From Cyclobacteriaceae bacterium (GTDB taxonomy: Bacteria; Bacteroidota; Bacteroidia; Cytophagales; Cyclobacteriaceae): 64,000 nucleotides of DNA. Shown here one piece after another: positions 45,265 to 54,382 of this stretch (positions within the stretch are counted from its first letter, which is position 1; each line of letters starts with the position of its first letter). The position numbers and the translations under genes are program-made. The notes beneath the pieces were generated by a model. That model worked only from the letters and a program-made list of their open reading frames with translations. It had not been told where the DNA came from and searched no databases. The stretch covers positions 202,732 to 266,731 of the forward strand of contig JAGQYI010000029.1 of NCBI GenBank assembly GCA_020436165.1, read 5' to 3'.

Positions 45265-45275
45265 AGCAGTATTGG

Positions 45276-45731
45276 TTAGTATGTGGCCGCCTTCTTAATG
45301 GCTTTTTTTATTCTGGTGTAGGTGGCACAGCGACAAATGTTACCATTCATGGCCGATTCAATTTCTTCATCTGAAGGATTAGGATTTGCTTTAAGCAGAG
45401 CAGCGGCACTCATAATCTGACCCGCCTGGCAGTAGCCACATTGTGGCACATCAATTTCTAACCATGCTTTTTGAATCGGGTGATCGCCTTTTTCAGAAAG
45501 ACCTTCAATGGTCGTTACCTCCTGGTTTCCTACCGCTGAAACCGGAAGTGTACAGGACCTCATAGCAATACCGTTGAGATGTACGGTACAGGCGCCACAC
45601 ATGGCCACTCCACAACCATACTTTGTTCCCAAAAGATTAAGATGGTCCCTCAAAACCCAAAGCAATGGAGTATTGGGATCAACATCTACCTGCCTTTGTT
45701 TACCGTTGATGCTTAAATTGAATTGTGCCAT
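45276..45731 (-). CDS. [2Fe-2S] subunit of the molybdenum hydroxylase
   Basis: I use the ATG at 45731 ([11 protein letters not shown]), giving 151 residues; the longer frame to 45782 is a poor start. Two clusters are visible: a plant-type ferredoxin site (CGVAMCGAC...C) and the four-helix site ([10 protein letters not shown] ... CRC). It passes electrons from the molybdenum subunit encoded just downstream. Confidence 0.92.
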   Translation of the reverse strand: MAQFNLSINGKQRQVDVDPNTPLLWVLRDHLNLLGTKYGCGVAMCGACTVHLNGIAMRSCTLPVSAVGNQEVTTIEGLSEKGDHPIQKAWLEIDVPQCGYCQAGQIMSAAALLKANPNPSDEEIESAMNGNICRCATYTRIKKAIKKAATY

Positions 45732-46010
45732 AGTAGCTAGATCAGAAGTTTGATGATAAAAATACGCTATTAAATTTACCACTATTTACCTATCAATGTC
45801 AAATATTCATTGCAACAGGGCTGATTAAATAAGAATCATAAAATTCAATACACAGGTAAGAGTTGTTTGCATGTAAGAAAACCCAAAGGAAGAAAGAGAA
45901 CATCCGCTATTAAAGTGTCAGATATAAAGAAAAAGGAACCAAACTCACAATTCGCGCACCACCCCATTCACAAAATCGGGGTTTTCAAAGAATCCAATGC
46001 AAATCAATAA

Positions 46011-46457
46011 TCAACCACCAAAGTAGCCGATTCCTTTTGCCATCATTACTGCCAGGAGAGGAATAACAAAAAGAAGAAGTAACTCAAGGCGAATGCATAG
46101 TTTAACACCCTTTGGCAATGATATTTGCTCCTCGGGCCTGCCTTTTCGTTGTTTAAGAAAGAATACAGTCGGGTAAATAGAAAGCAAACCGATTACCCCA
46201 AACAGGCCAATCTTTAAGTGAAATATCCAGTTGTGATTATAGTAGCTCGCTGGTTTGCCAACGGCAAACCATAATGTAAATCCTGCCGCTAATAGAGTAA
46301 TGGCACTTAACCCATATACAGCATCAATTCGCGATAATCTGGATAGTTCCCCTCTGCTCAATTTATTTTTTATTAATAGATGTTCAGCTACTATGGTGCT
46401 GACAATTGCAAATACACTAATAAAGTGAACATATTTCACCAAGATTTCTAGGTACAT
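46011..46457 (-). CDS. DUF2214-like four-segment membrane protein
   Basis: A 148-residue protein with four membrane segments. The opening (YVHFISVFAIVSTIVAEHLLI) with His and Glu in the first segments resembles DUF2214, which might bind haem by analogy with related families. It is codirectional with the ppk2 gene 24 bases upstream. Confidence 0.75.
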   Translation of the reverse strand: MYLEILVKYVHFISVFAIVSTIVAEHLLIKNKLSRGELSRLSRIDAVYGLSAITLLAAGFTLWFAVGKPASYYNHNWIFHLKIGLFGVIGLLSIYPTVFFLKQRKGRPEEQISLPKGVKLCIRLELLLLFVIPLLAVMMAKGIGYFGG

Positions 46458-46481
46458 ATCTATTCCTTTAGTTAAAGGTCT

Positions 46482-47273
46482 CTAATACATCTCAGGCACA
46501 AACGATTGATAGTCCATAGGTGGCCTAACATAATTGCGTTGTTCAGGCAATGTGGGAAGCTCTATCTTAGGATATTTAGTTTTTTGATAGGGTATTAGGG
46601 TCAGCAAATGTGCAATGCAATTGAGCCGTGCACGCTTCTTATCATCGGCATTTACCACATACCATGGACATTGCTTTGTATCCGTGTAAGAAAACATCTC
46701 ATCTTTGGCCTTGGAGTAATCTAACCACTTGGAACGCGATTCAAGATCCATTGGACTAAATTTCCATCGTTTAAGCGGGCTTTCGATCCGAGCCTTAAAT
46801 CGCTTTTCCTGTACTTCATCACTTACTGAAAACCAGTATTTTATAAGGATAATACCCGAACGTACCAGCATGCGTTCAAATTCAGGACACGACCTTAAAA
46901 ACTCTTCATATTCATCGTTTGTGCAGAAACCCATCACCTTCTCAACTCCTGCCCTGTTGTACCAACTCCTGTCAAAGAGCACCATTTCACCTGCAGCCGG
47001 CAAATGAGGTACATATCTTTGAAAATACCATTGCGTTTTTTCACGCTCGGTGGGTGTTCCCAAAGCAACAACTCGGCATATCCTTGGATTTAATGGTTCA
47101 GTAATTCGCTTGATTACTCCACCCTTACCGGCAGCATCACGTCCTTCAAAAATAACTACCACCTTTAGCCCCTTATTCTTTACCCATTCCTGTAAATAAA
47201 CGAGCTCTTCGTGTAGTTTGGCAATCTCTTGCTCATAATCAGATTTGCTAAGTTTTTTCTGTGGCTTTTCCAT
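46482..47273 (-). CDS. ppk2: Polyphosphate kinase 2
   Basis: A 263-residue PPK2-family enzyme that uses polyphosphate to phosphorylate nucleoside diphosphates or monophosphates. The Walker A motif is GRDAAGKGG, followed by RITEPLNPR; DRSWYNRAGVE is the Walker B region and the KRWKFSPMDLESRSKW segment the lid. The single-domain length and pattern suggest class I (NDP). Strongly conserved. Confidence 0.93.
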   Translation of the reverse strand: MEKPQKKLSKSDYEQEIAKLHEELVYLQEWVKNKGLKVVVIFEGRDAAGKGGVIKRITEPLNPRICRVVALGTPTEREKTQWYFQRYVPHLPAAGEMVLFDRSWYNRAGVEKVMGFCTNDEYEEFLRSCPEFERMLVRSGIILIKYWFSVSDEVQEKRFKARIESPLKRWKFSPMDLESRSKWLDYSKAKDEMFSYTDTKQCPWYVVNADDKKRARLNCIAHLLTLIPYQKTKYPKIELPTLPEQRNYVRPPMDYQSFVPEMY

Positions 47274-47431
47274 GGTTTCAGGATTATGGTATAATCAGCA
47301 ATGTAATCAAATTATACCTGTATCAAAATGATAAATATCAAAGATAAATTGCATTCATACAAAAACTTACTATTCATCCTTGATGTTCTGATCCGCCTCT
47401 TCCTTAACTTAGCCTTTTGAGGAATGAATAT

Positions 47432-48367
47432 ATGAGCGATCATCCACTTATTGAGGTAAATGATGTAAAAAAGCACTTTGGAGCAACCAAGGCTGTAGAT
47501 GGTGTAAGTCTTCAAATTCAAAAAGGGGAATTTGTGGCTCTTCTGGGGCCTAATGGGGCTGGAAAAACCACCCTTGTTGAAATGATCGAGGGGATTCAAA
47601 AGCCGGATACCGGCTCAATTCTTGTCAAGGGCATGAATTGGGCAAGCCAGTCTAAAGAAATTAGAAAGATAATTGGACTTTCGTTGCAGGAAACACATTT
47701 CATTGACAAGCTCCGGGTGGATGAAACGCTCGAATTATTTGCCAGCTTTTATGATCTTTCCCAATCAAGAGTAGAAGCCTCTTTGGAAATGGTTGGATTG
47801 GTTGAAAAAAGAAAGACCTATACAAAAAATCTTTCCGGTGGCCAAAAACAAAAACTGGCGCTTGGTATCGCTTTCTTGAACCAGCCGGAAATACTTCTTT
47901 TGGACGAACCTACCACAGGTCTGGATCCAACAGCGCGAAGGGAGGTTTGGGATATTCTCATGGAAATGAAAAGAGAGTACAATACGGCTATGATATTAAC
48001 CACTCATTACATGGAGGAAGCCAGCTATTTATGCAAGCGGATAATAATGGTTGATCATGGAAAAATACTTGCAAAAGGGACCCTAAATGAGCTTCTCGCC
48101 AGGTATAAAAATGGAGAAATGATCACTTTTGAGGTTGACAGGGGAATTGAAGATCAGGTATTTAAGAAATTGGGTAATTACTTGAGCATCAATCTTCAGG
48201 AGAACAATACCAAAGGCGAAATTATAGTGGAGAGCCTGGTTAGTTATTTGCCAGAGCTTTTGAAATATATTGAAAACAATAAGTTGAAATTAATTTCAAT
48301 CGAATGTAGAAAAATGACCCTGGATGATTTGTTTATTACAATGACCGGAAGGCATTTGAGTGATTAA
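47432..48367 (+). CDS. ABC transporter ATP-binding protein (ABC-2 exporter)
   Basis: I use the ATG at 47432 (MSDHPLIEV). A 311-residue ATPase with Walker A GPNGAGKTT, signature LSGGQKQ, Walker B ILLLDEPTTGLDP and switch His in LTTHYMEEA. The C-terminal ~80 residues form the extra domain found on DrrA/CcmA-like exporters. The permease gene begins one base after its stop. The exported compound is unknown. Confidence 0.92.
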   Translation: MSDHPLIEVNDVKKHFGATKAVDGVSLQIQKGEFVALLGPNGAGKTTLVEMIEGIQKPDTGSILVKGMNWASQSKEIRKIIGLSLQETHFIDKLRVDETLELFASFYDLSQSRVEASLEMVGLVEKRKTYTKNLSGGQKQKLALGIAFLNQPEILLLDEPTTGLDPTARREVWDILMEMKREYNTAMILTTHYMEEASYLCKRIIMVDHGKILAKGTLNELLARYKNGEMITFEVDRGIEDQVFKKLGNYLSINLQENNTKGEIIVESLVSYLPELLKYIENNKLKLISIECRKMTLDDLFITMTGRHLSD

Positions 48368-48368
48368 A

Positions 48369-49424
48369 ATGAAACAGTTATATCAATTATTTATAGTAGA
48401 GCTTAAAGAGTACATACGTGAACCGGGTGCGTTGTTCTGGTCCATTTTATTTCCCATTTTGCTTGCCTTAGGATTGGGTATGGCCTTTTCAGGAGGTGGC
48501 AACCAGGATCGAACAATTGCTGTGGTTTGCCCGTCAAATTGCCAAGGCCTAGCCCTGCTTCCGCAAACTGATACTACGGTTAAAATTGGGAATGAAAAGA
48601 TTGGTTATACCAACTTTAAATTCAAACATAAAGACTGGAACGAAGCTGTTTTAATGCTCAAACAAGGCAAGACAAGCCTGGTGCTTATGCCATCTGATGT
48701 TGGTGAGCTTAATTACCATTTCGATCCGGCCAATGCTGATGCCAAACTCTCCTATCTTCAACTATCCGATTATTTTGGTAAGAAGCCAGTTAACGAAGCT
48801 GAAATTGAAATACTGAAACAGGAAGGTACCCGCTATGTAGATTTTCTGGTGCCCGGTATTCTGGCCATGGGCATAATGATGAGCTGCATGTGGGGCATTA
48901 GTTACCGAACTGTGGACAGACGGAATAAGAAGCTATTAAGAAGAATGGTAGCAACCCCAATGAAAAAATCATTTTATGTAATTACTCAGATTGCGTCCAA
49001 TATTCTTACAGGAGCACTTGAAGCGACACTGCTCGTTGTGGTTACTCATCTGGTTTTTAATATTAAGATCACCGGCAGTTTTATTGCCTTGCTGCTAATG
49101 TTTCTTGCCGGAAATATATTCTTTAGCGGATTGGCTTGGTTGGTAGCATCACGTACCTCTAAAACTCAGATAGCCAACGGCTTAATAAATCTGGTCGTTA
49201 TGCCAATGATGATCATGTCAGGAATATATTTTAGTTACCACAACTTCCCTGATTTTATGATAGATATAATCAAATTCTTGCCTCTTACCATTCTTGCCGA
49301 CAATATCAGAAGTATATTTATAGAAGGCGCTGGTTTAGGCCATGTACTTACCCCATTTGCCCTATTAAGTGGAATAGGCATGGTACTTTTCGCGATTGGC
49401 ATTAGAGTTTATAAGTGGTATTAA
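48369..49424 (+). CDS. ABC-2 type permease
   Basis: A 351-residue membrane protein (ATG at 48369; a GTG 9 bases earlier is also in frame). It has one N-terminal membrane segment, a ~130-residue periplasmic domain and five further segments in the C-terminal half (GILAMGIMMSCMWGISYRT onward), the ABC-2 layout. It pairs with the ATPase upstream. Its stop codon shares TTAA with the convergent kinase gene. Confidence 0.9.
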   Translation: MKQLYQLFIVELKEYIREPGALFWSILFPILLALGLGMAFSGGGNQDRTIAVVCPSNCQGLALLPQTDTTVKIGNEKIGYTNFKFKHKDWNEAVLMLKQGKTSLVLMPSDVGELNYHFDPANADAKLSYLQLSDYFGKKPVNEAEIEILKQEGTRYVDFLVPGILAMGIMMSCMWGISYRTVDRRNKKLLRRMVATPMKKSFYVITQIASNILTGALEATLLVVVTHLVFNIKITGSFIALLLMFLAGNIFFSGLAWLVASRTSKTQIANGLINLVVMPMMIMSGIYFSYHNFPDFMIDIIKFLPLTILADNIRSIFIEGAGLGHVLTPFALLSGIGMVLFAIGIRVYKWY

Positions 49425-50758
49425 TTAACCACGGGTAATTCAACAACAAATACTGCCCCATGCCTATCATTGGCTTCATACCATACAGTTCCATGAATTA
49501 GCTCTACGTATCTTTTTACAAGTGACAGGCCTAAACCGGTGGAACTCTCCCCTGCTGTTGGACGTGAACTAAGCTTCGAGAACTTTTTAAACAGTTTGTC
49601 TTCTTCTCCTTCCTTTATACCCGGCCCCTCATCTATTATTTTAATCTGTACTCTTTTTTCTAATCCCAACACAACAGCTTCTACTTTATTGCCTTGGTCC
49701 GAAAATTTAATAGCATTTGAAAACAGGTTTTCAAAAATTTGGGCTAGGTACGTTCTATCCGCCTTTACCTTACAATTACCCACAGAAGGCTTTAAAACAA
49801 TTTCTATATCTTTCTTTTGAGCCACATCCGTCATTGAAGCCTTTACTTCTTTCAAAACCTCACACACATTAACAACTTCTAAATTGGCCCTTATTTTATT
49901 GTGGCCAATTGCATCCATTTCCAGCACTCTTTCTATAAGATTGTGTGCACTTGCAGAAGATTGATTAATTATGTTGAGATACTCCGCCTGTCGAGCTTCG
50001 TCATCTTCAATTGTCATAAGGTTAACCACACTTAAAATATTTGCCAAAGGGTTTCGTAAGTCATGCGCAAGAATTCTGATAATGTAATCCTTTTCTTCAA
50101 TTAGCTCTTCGAGCTCTATAGACTGCTGGGTAATGGTTGCTTTTTGTTCTTCCAAAAGCTGGTTCTTCTTTTCCACTTCCGACAACGCATGCGATTGAAT
50201 GTATTCAAAAACGAAAGAGATTAAGAGAATAATAAGTAATAAACCAGGCAAGATGGTAACATACCATTCCGTATGAAGATCGATGTTATACTCTCTTGGT
50301 AGTTCTATTCGTTTGTACGCCAGGTAAGCGTACCATTGCATAAATAAGAATGAAATGCTGCCCCAAATTATTCCAGAGAGCCGGTTAACCACCAATATAG
50401 CCAGTACAGGTATAGAAATGATCCATGGGTAAACAGCCGACCAAACTCCTCCAGAGTAATAAACGAGTACATATATGGCAAATGCCCCAATTAGTATGTA
50501 TAAATTACCCAGCCATGAAATAGGTAGCTTTGTCTTAACCAAAAATGGCAACAGCAAGAAACTAATTGCATTGAAGATCATCAGGTAGAAACTTTTTTCA
50601 AAGTCGAAAACAGTACTGAGACCAACATAGGAGGTTGAAAAGATGCTGGTTAAAAAGCTTGCTCTTATTAACAATCGTGCTCGCCAGAGCATTTTTGCGT
50701 CATCAAAGTACGCGGGGTTAATGAAGTAATCTACAAATCGAGTCAGTTTCATTACCAT
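49421..50758 (-). CDS. Orphan membrane histidine kinase
   Basis: A 445-residue sensor kinase. Six membrane segments (about 25-190) are followed by a coiled coil (about 190-220), the H-box with phosphorylated His (IRILAHDLRNPL), the N-box (NLFSNAIKFSD) and glycine-rich boxes (DEGPGI, STGLGLSL). No response regulator is nearby and no PAS domain is seen, so the signal probably comes via the membrane part. ATG codons at 50758 and 50752 are both possible. Confidence 0.9.
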   Translation of the reverse strand: MVMKLTRFVDYFINPAYFDDAKMLWRARLLIRASFLTSIFSTSYVGLSTVFDFEKSFYLMIFNAISFLLLPFLVKTKLPISWLGNLYILIGAFAIYVLVYYSGGVWSAVYPWIISIPVLAILVVNRLSGIIWGSISFLFMQWYAYLAYKRIELPREYNIDLHTEWYVTILPGLLLIILLISFVFEYIQSHALSEVEKKNQLLEEQKATITQQSIELEELIEEKDYIIRILAHDLRNPLANILSVVNLMTIEDDEARQAEYLNIINQSSASAHNLIERVLEMDAIGHNKIRANLEVVNVCEVLKEVKASMTDVAQKKDIEIVLKPSVGNCKVKADRTYLAQIFENLFSNAIKFSDQGNKVEAVVLGLEKRVQIKIIDEGPGIKEGEEDKLFKKFSKLSSRPTAGESSTGLGLSLVKRYVELIHGTVWYEANDRHGAVFVVELPVVN

Positions 50759-50853
50759 TTTGATGTTAAGAATAAGGTATGCTTTTCAAAAACTCTCTGA
50801 ATCAATTAACAATTATATTAAGTTTTCCATGAGTATTCACCATTGCTCCATAT

Positions 50854-51696
50854 TTACGAATACTCCTCTCTAAAATAATTGTAGACATATGTTAACCCCA
50901 AAACAAATGCACCTGCCAAAACACCAATTATTACATTAATATAGGGGTCTGCAGAAAGCGAAATGCGGATTAGTAGCGTAGCAAATACATAGGAAGAGTA
51001 CCTGAAAAGATTGATGTAATGAGAATGATAGCGAAGGGAATAGAAAAGAATAAATATGTCGCTGAAAATGAGCAAAGTATAGAAAGTGTTGAACGAAGCT
51101 TCATACAGGCCTGATTCTAAAAAGTTCACTAAATCGCCAACACCAATAACAACAAATGCTGCAAGCAACAACAGCGCAACTATTTTCTTAAACTGGATAA
51201 ATTTGGTTTGCTCAAGATCAGACTTGGTAATACGACCATGCTTTTGTTTCTTATAAAAGAAACCAATAATGAAAAATATTAACAAGGCTCCAAAAGCATC
51301 GGAAAGCATTGGGTAAATCTGATGAAAATCAGACTCAAGATGCATTGGGTGTGAAATATGGTCAAACTCTTTGAAGGCAGACCTCAAAAGTATTATCGAA
51401 AGTATTTCGAATTGTTTACCTACTGCATCAGAAACGGATTTGGGTAAAACAAATATTAACCCTAACACCTCAAAAATCAACAAAGCTGTGAAAGACACAT
51501 CAATTGCCATGTAATAATTCAAATGAGGAAAATATTCCTCAATAACCTCAATGGACATCCAATGAATAAGCAAGGTAATTATTAGCGTAAGGCTAAAAAG
51601 GGTTAAGAGAACTGTGCTAACTACTTTGGGTGTTAGCTTACTTTCCCACCGTTGGTCAAGCTTGTCAAAAAATCTAGCAAAAAAAGCAAAAAACAT
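50854..51696 (-). CDS. Hypothetical membrane protein
   Basis: A 280-residue protein with about six or seven membrane segments and charged cytoplasmic loops (FYKKQKHGRITKSDLEQTKF). I recognise no family. The next gene of the operon-like run downstream is the transglutaminase-like gene, 103 bases away, on the other side of this gene's start region; no clear functional link. Confidence 0.65.
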   Translation of the reverse strand: MFFAFFARFFDKLDQRWESKLTPKVVSTVLLTLFSLTLIITLLIHWMSIEVIEEYFPHLNYYMAIDVSFTALLIFEVLGLIFVLPKSVSDAVGKQFEILSIILLRSAFKEFDHISHPMHLESDFHQIYPMLSDAFGALLIFFIIGFFYKKQKHGRITKSDLEQTKFIQFKKIVALLLLAAFVVIGVGDLVNFLESGLYEASFNTFYTLLIFSDIFILFYSLRYHSHYINLFRYSSYVFATLLIRISLSADPYINVIIGVLAGAFVLGLTYVYNYFREEYS

Positions 51697-51799
51697 ATGT
51701 CAAATTTATAAAGAAATAGTTTGGCAAAATACCACTGGCGAGTAATCAGGTAAAACTGATCCTTGCCTCATAACTTAAAAGCAATTGGTAAGTAAATTA

Positions 51800-52648
51800 T
51801 CATTTTAAAAAGGTTTCGATATGAACATTGGTTTCTAAGTTGCCTTTTGCCTTTCCCCGAACAGTGCCTGTTACGGGCATCGTGTTTTCAAAATCAGTGC
51901 TTGAAGCTACTTTAATATGCGAATTACCTGTAACCATGCCGTGACTGGGATCAAGCCCAACCCAGCCAGCGCCAGGAAGGTAAACTTCCACCCAGGCATG
52001 TAATTCAAATTCGGGGTTTTCAGCATCAAAAAAATAGTAGCCACTTGTAAATCGTGTTGCAATTCCCAGGCTACGGAACATGGCAAGCTCCATCCATGCA
52101 AGGTCACGGCACGAGCCTTTTTTTAATCTAAAAGTTTCCGAAGGCAAATGCGGTGGTCCTTCCAAACGAGATTCAACAACAAAATCGGAATGAATTTGCC
52201 TGGTAAGTTCAACAATAAAGTCAATCGTTTGGGAACCTGATTTTTCTAAAATTCCCTCCGTATATTTAGTTAGCTCAATTGAAAAGGATTTATACGCCAA
52301 CGCATTCTTTAACCTTTCACATATTCCCTTCGGATATTCAAATGGCACCTTTTGGCAATCCATAGGATGGATAATAAAATTAAAAGGATTATAAGGCTGA
52401 AGTTCAGTAATCGATTCGGCTTTGATCCGTAGAAATTTTGTCGTTCCATCAAACCAACAAAAATAAACAAGGTTGCCATCCTCGTCAGTTAAGTTCGTTA
52501 TTCCTGCCGGTTGAGGCAAAATTTCTAATTTAAACTCCTCAATACTTTGGTATGGCGTTTTTTGCGGCTCAAATCTTAAATAATGTGGTTCAAGAAATAC
52601 GTCAGAGGTAAATGTGTACTCAGTTTCGTGAATTATCTTACACTTCAT
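51800..52648 (-). CDS. Transglutaminase-like cysteine protease-fold protein of Anbu cluster
   Basis: A 282-residue protein with an N-terminal beta-rich transglutaminase-N domain (YTFTSDVFLEPHYLRFEP) and a catalytic core with Cys-His-Asp: GSCRDLAWMELAMFRSLG (Cys), LHAWVEVYLPGAGWVGLDP (His, then Asp). It overlaps the upstream Anbu gene by 11 bases, so the two are cotranslated. This combination is a known partner of Anbu; its substrate is unknown. Confidence 0.9.
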   Translation of the reverse strand: MKCKIIHETEYTFTSDVFLEPHYLRFEPQKTPYQSIEEFKLEILPQPAGITNLTDEDGNLVYFCWFDGTTKFLRIKAESITELQPYNPFNFIIHPMDCQKVPFEYPKGICERLKNALAYKSFSIELTKYTEGILEKSGSQTIDFIVELTRQIHSDFVVESRLEGPPHLPSETFRLKKGSCRDLAWMELAMFRSLGIATRFTSGYYFFDAENPEFELHAWVEVYLPGAGWVGLDPSHGMVTGNSHIKVASSTDFENTMPVTGTVRGKAKGNLETNVHIETFLK

Positions 52649-53381
52649 ACGAAACTTCTTTCTCTTCGCTTAGCAACTTGTCCATCCAGCCCTCAGGAAT
52701 TCGATGAATTTCTTCACTTAAAATAGTATTCCAGTGGTCCGAAAGCTTTTGCAACTCACTTTGTTCAAATCGCTGTTCAATTATGTTGAATGAGTCTTTT
52801 ACATAATAAACGATATCTATGGGATACTCCACGTCATTGGCGCTGATTCGAGTTGCATCAAACGAAAGAAAACCCGCATTCAGAGCAAATTTCATGGAAG
52901 AAGTGTACTTAATTGCCCTGTCCAAAATGGGTTTTCCGTACCCTTTGTTACCTATTATTACAAAGGGTGAACCTTCAGTCACCTCAATCCAGTTACCTTC
53001 CGGATAAAGCAAATAGATCTTATGTTCTTCGTCATTTTCCAATTGCCCGCCAACAATGGCATTCAGGTTAAAATTAAGGCCTGCTTCCTTCAATGAAGCC
53101 TTGTCTTCATTTGCAGCTCTTTTTACCTGATCGGCAAAAGCATTAACTGCTTTATAAAGCTTATCGAACGACTCATCATTCTGCTCGATTATTTCCTTGA
53201 AATAGGTAATGGATTTATCTCTAACCGAGCGTAGCCCTGAGGTCATTATAAAAAATGAATGCCTGTTCTTATTTATTGTAAATACTTTTTTGGCAATCGT
53301 TGTCTCATTACCAGAGGTAATTCGCGTATCTGCAATGCCCACAATCCCTGATTTGAGCTTTATTCCTAAGCAGTATGTCAT
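52638..53381 (-). CDS. Anbu proteasome-like peptidase
   Basis: A 247-residue Ntn-hydrolase of the proteasome beta-subunit family, Anbu branch. After removal of Met1, Thr is the catalytic N-terminus (MTYCLGIKLKSG), with the family's Asp17 (GIADTR) and Lys near 30. Anbu forms rings or lock-washers rather than closed 20S barrels, and its physiological substrate is not settled. Its start overlaps the alpha-E gene stop by 4 bases. The four-gene order ATP-grasp, alpha-E, Anbu, transglutaminase is the usual genomic set. Confidence 0.9.
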   Translation of the reverse strand: MTYCLGIKLKSGIVGIADTRITSGNETTIAKKVFTINKNRHSFFIMTSGLRSVRDKSITYFKEIIEQNDESFDKLYKAVNAFADQVKRAANEDKASLKEAGLNFNLNAIVGGQLENDEEHKIYLLYPEGNWIEVTEGSPFVIIGNKGYGKPILDRAIKYTSSMKFALNAGFLSFDATRISANDVEYPIDIVYYVKDSFNIIEQRFEQSELQKLSDHWNTILSEEIHRIPEGWMDKLLSEEKEVSYEV

Positions 53382-54373
53382 TGTGTTTTTCCGTTCTGAA
53401 ATGTCTTCGAGGATAAATTAACGATGTTTTTTGTTGAAAAGAAAGTTTCAAAAATACTTGTTGACAACTGATTCAGTTTTAATTGAAGATCATCGAGATA
53501 TTCATGCAGTCCGGAACCAAAAATGTCATTGATATCAGCATATTCCAGTTGCGATCGTAAGAGTCCAATCTTCTTCTCGGCACTATTAGAAAAGCTACCC
53601 TGATCGCTTCGTGTAATACTTTTGAGCGATTGCTCAGCTCCAAGCAAGCAGCTTAATATGGAGCGTGGAAAGTTTTTATCAAAAATCAGGAACTCTGAAA
53701 TACTCCAGGGAGTCAGTTTTCCGTACTTTCTTCGGTACATATCGTATGCGCTCACCGATTTAAGCAAGGTTGACCACTGTATGAGGTCAAGCGCTGAACC
53801 AACCATTTCAGGATCAGGTAACAGTAAATGGTATTTAACATCCAGAATTCTGGATGTTTTGTCGGCCCGCTCAATTAACTGGCCAATTTTTACAAAATGC
53901 CAACCTTCCGTTTTCGATATGGTTGAGTCCAATATTCCATACAAAAGTTGGCAACCTTTCTTTACTCTGTCAAAAAATTTCCGTGGGTCTTTCTTTTCCC
54001 AGTACTTTTTGTCCTGACCTTCTTTAACCAAATAATACAAGCTGTTTATCTGTTCCCATACCTCCTTTGTGATTTCTGGCCGTATGGCTCTTCCATTTTC
54101 ACGAGCATTTACAATGCAGCTATAAATAGAATTTGGATTTCGCTCATCAAAAGCCAAAAAACGGATCACATTCTTTTTAGCGCCTGATTTATAGTAAGCT
54201 TCAAATAGTTCTGAATCACCAGTTACAACTACGAGGGGTTTCCACTGCTCTTTCGCATTTGGGTGAAGCTCAAGAGATAAATTAAAATTTACATCAAGAA
54301 AACGTGCGTAGTTTTCAGCACGCTCAATGTACCTACTCATCCAATAAACCGAATCTGCAACCCTGCTAAGCAT
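53378..54373 (-). CDS. Alpha-E domain protein (DUF403)
   Basis: A 331-residue helical protein. The opening MLSRVADSVYWMSRYIERAENYARFLDV is the DUF403/alpha-E signature. These proteins occur with circularly permuted ATP-grasp ligases in the Anbu cluster, with a suggested role in peptide ligation. It lies 9 bases after the ATP-grasp stop and overlaps Anbu by 4 bases. Confidence 0.9.
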   Translation of the reverse strand: MLSRVADSVYWMSRYIERAENYARFLDVNFNLSLELHPNAKEQWKPLVVVTGDSELFEAYYKSGAKKNVIRFLAFDERNPNSIYSCIVNARENGRAIRPEITKEVWEQINSLYYLVKEGQDKKYWEKKDPRKFFDRVKKGCQLLYGILDSTISKTEGWHFVKIGQLIERADKTSRILDVKYHLLLPDPEMVGSALDLIQWSTLLKSVSAYDMYRRKYGKLTPWSISEFLIFDKNFPRSILSCLLGAEQSLKSITRSDQGSFSNSAEKKIGLLRSQLEYADINDIFGSGLHEYLDDLQLKLNQLSTSIFETFFSTKNIVNLSSKTFQNGKTQ

Positions 54374-54382
54374 TTTTCTTCA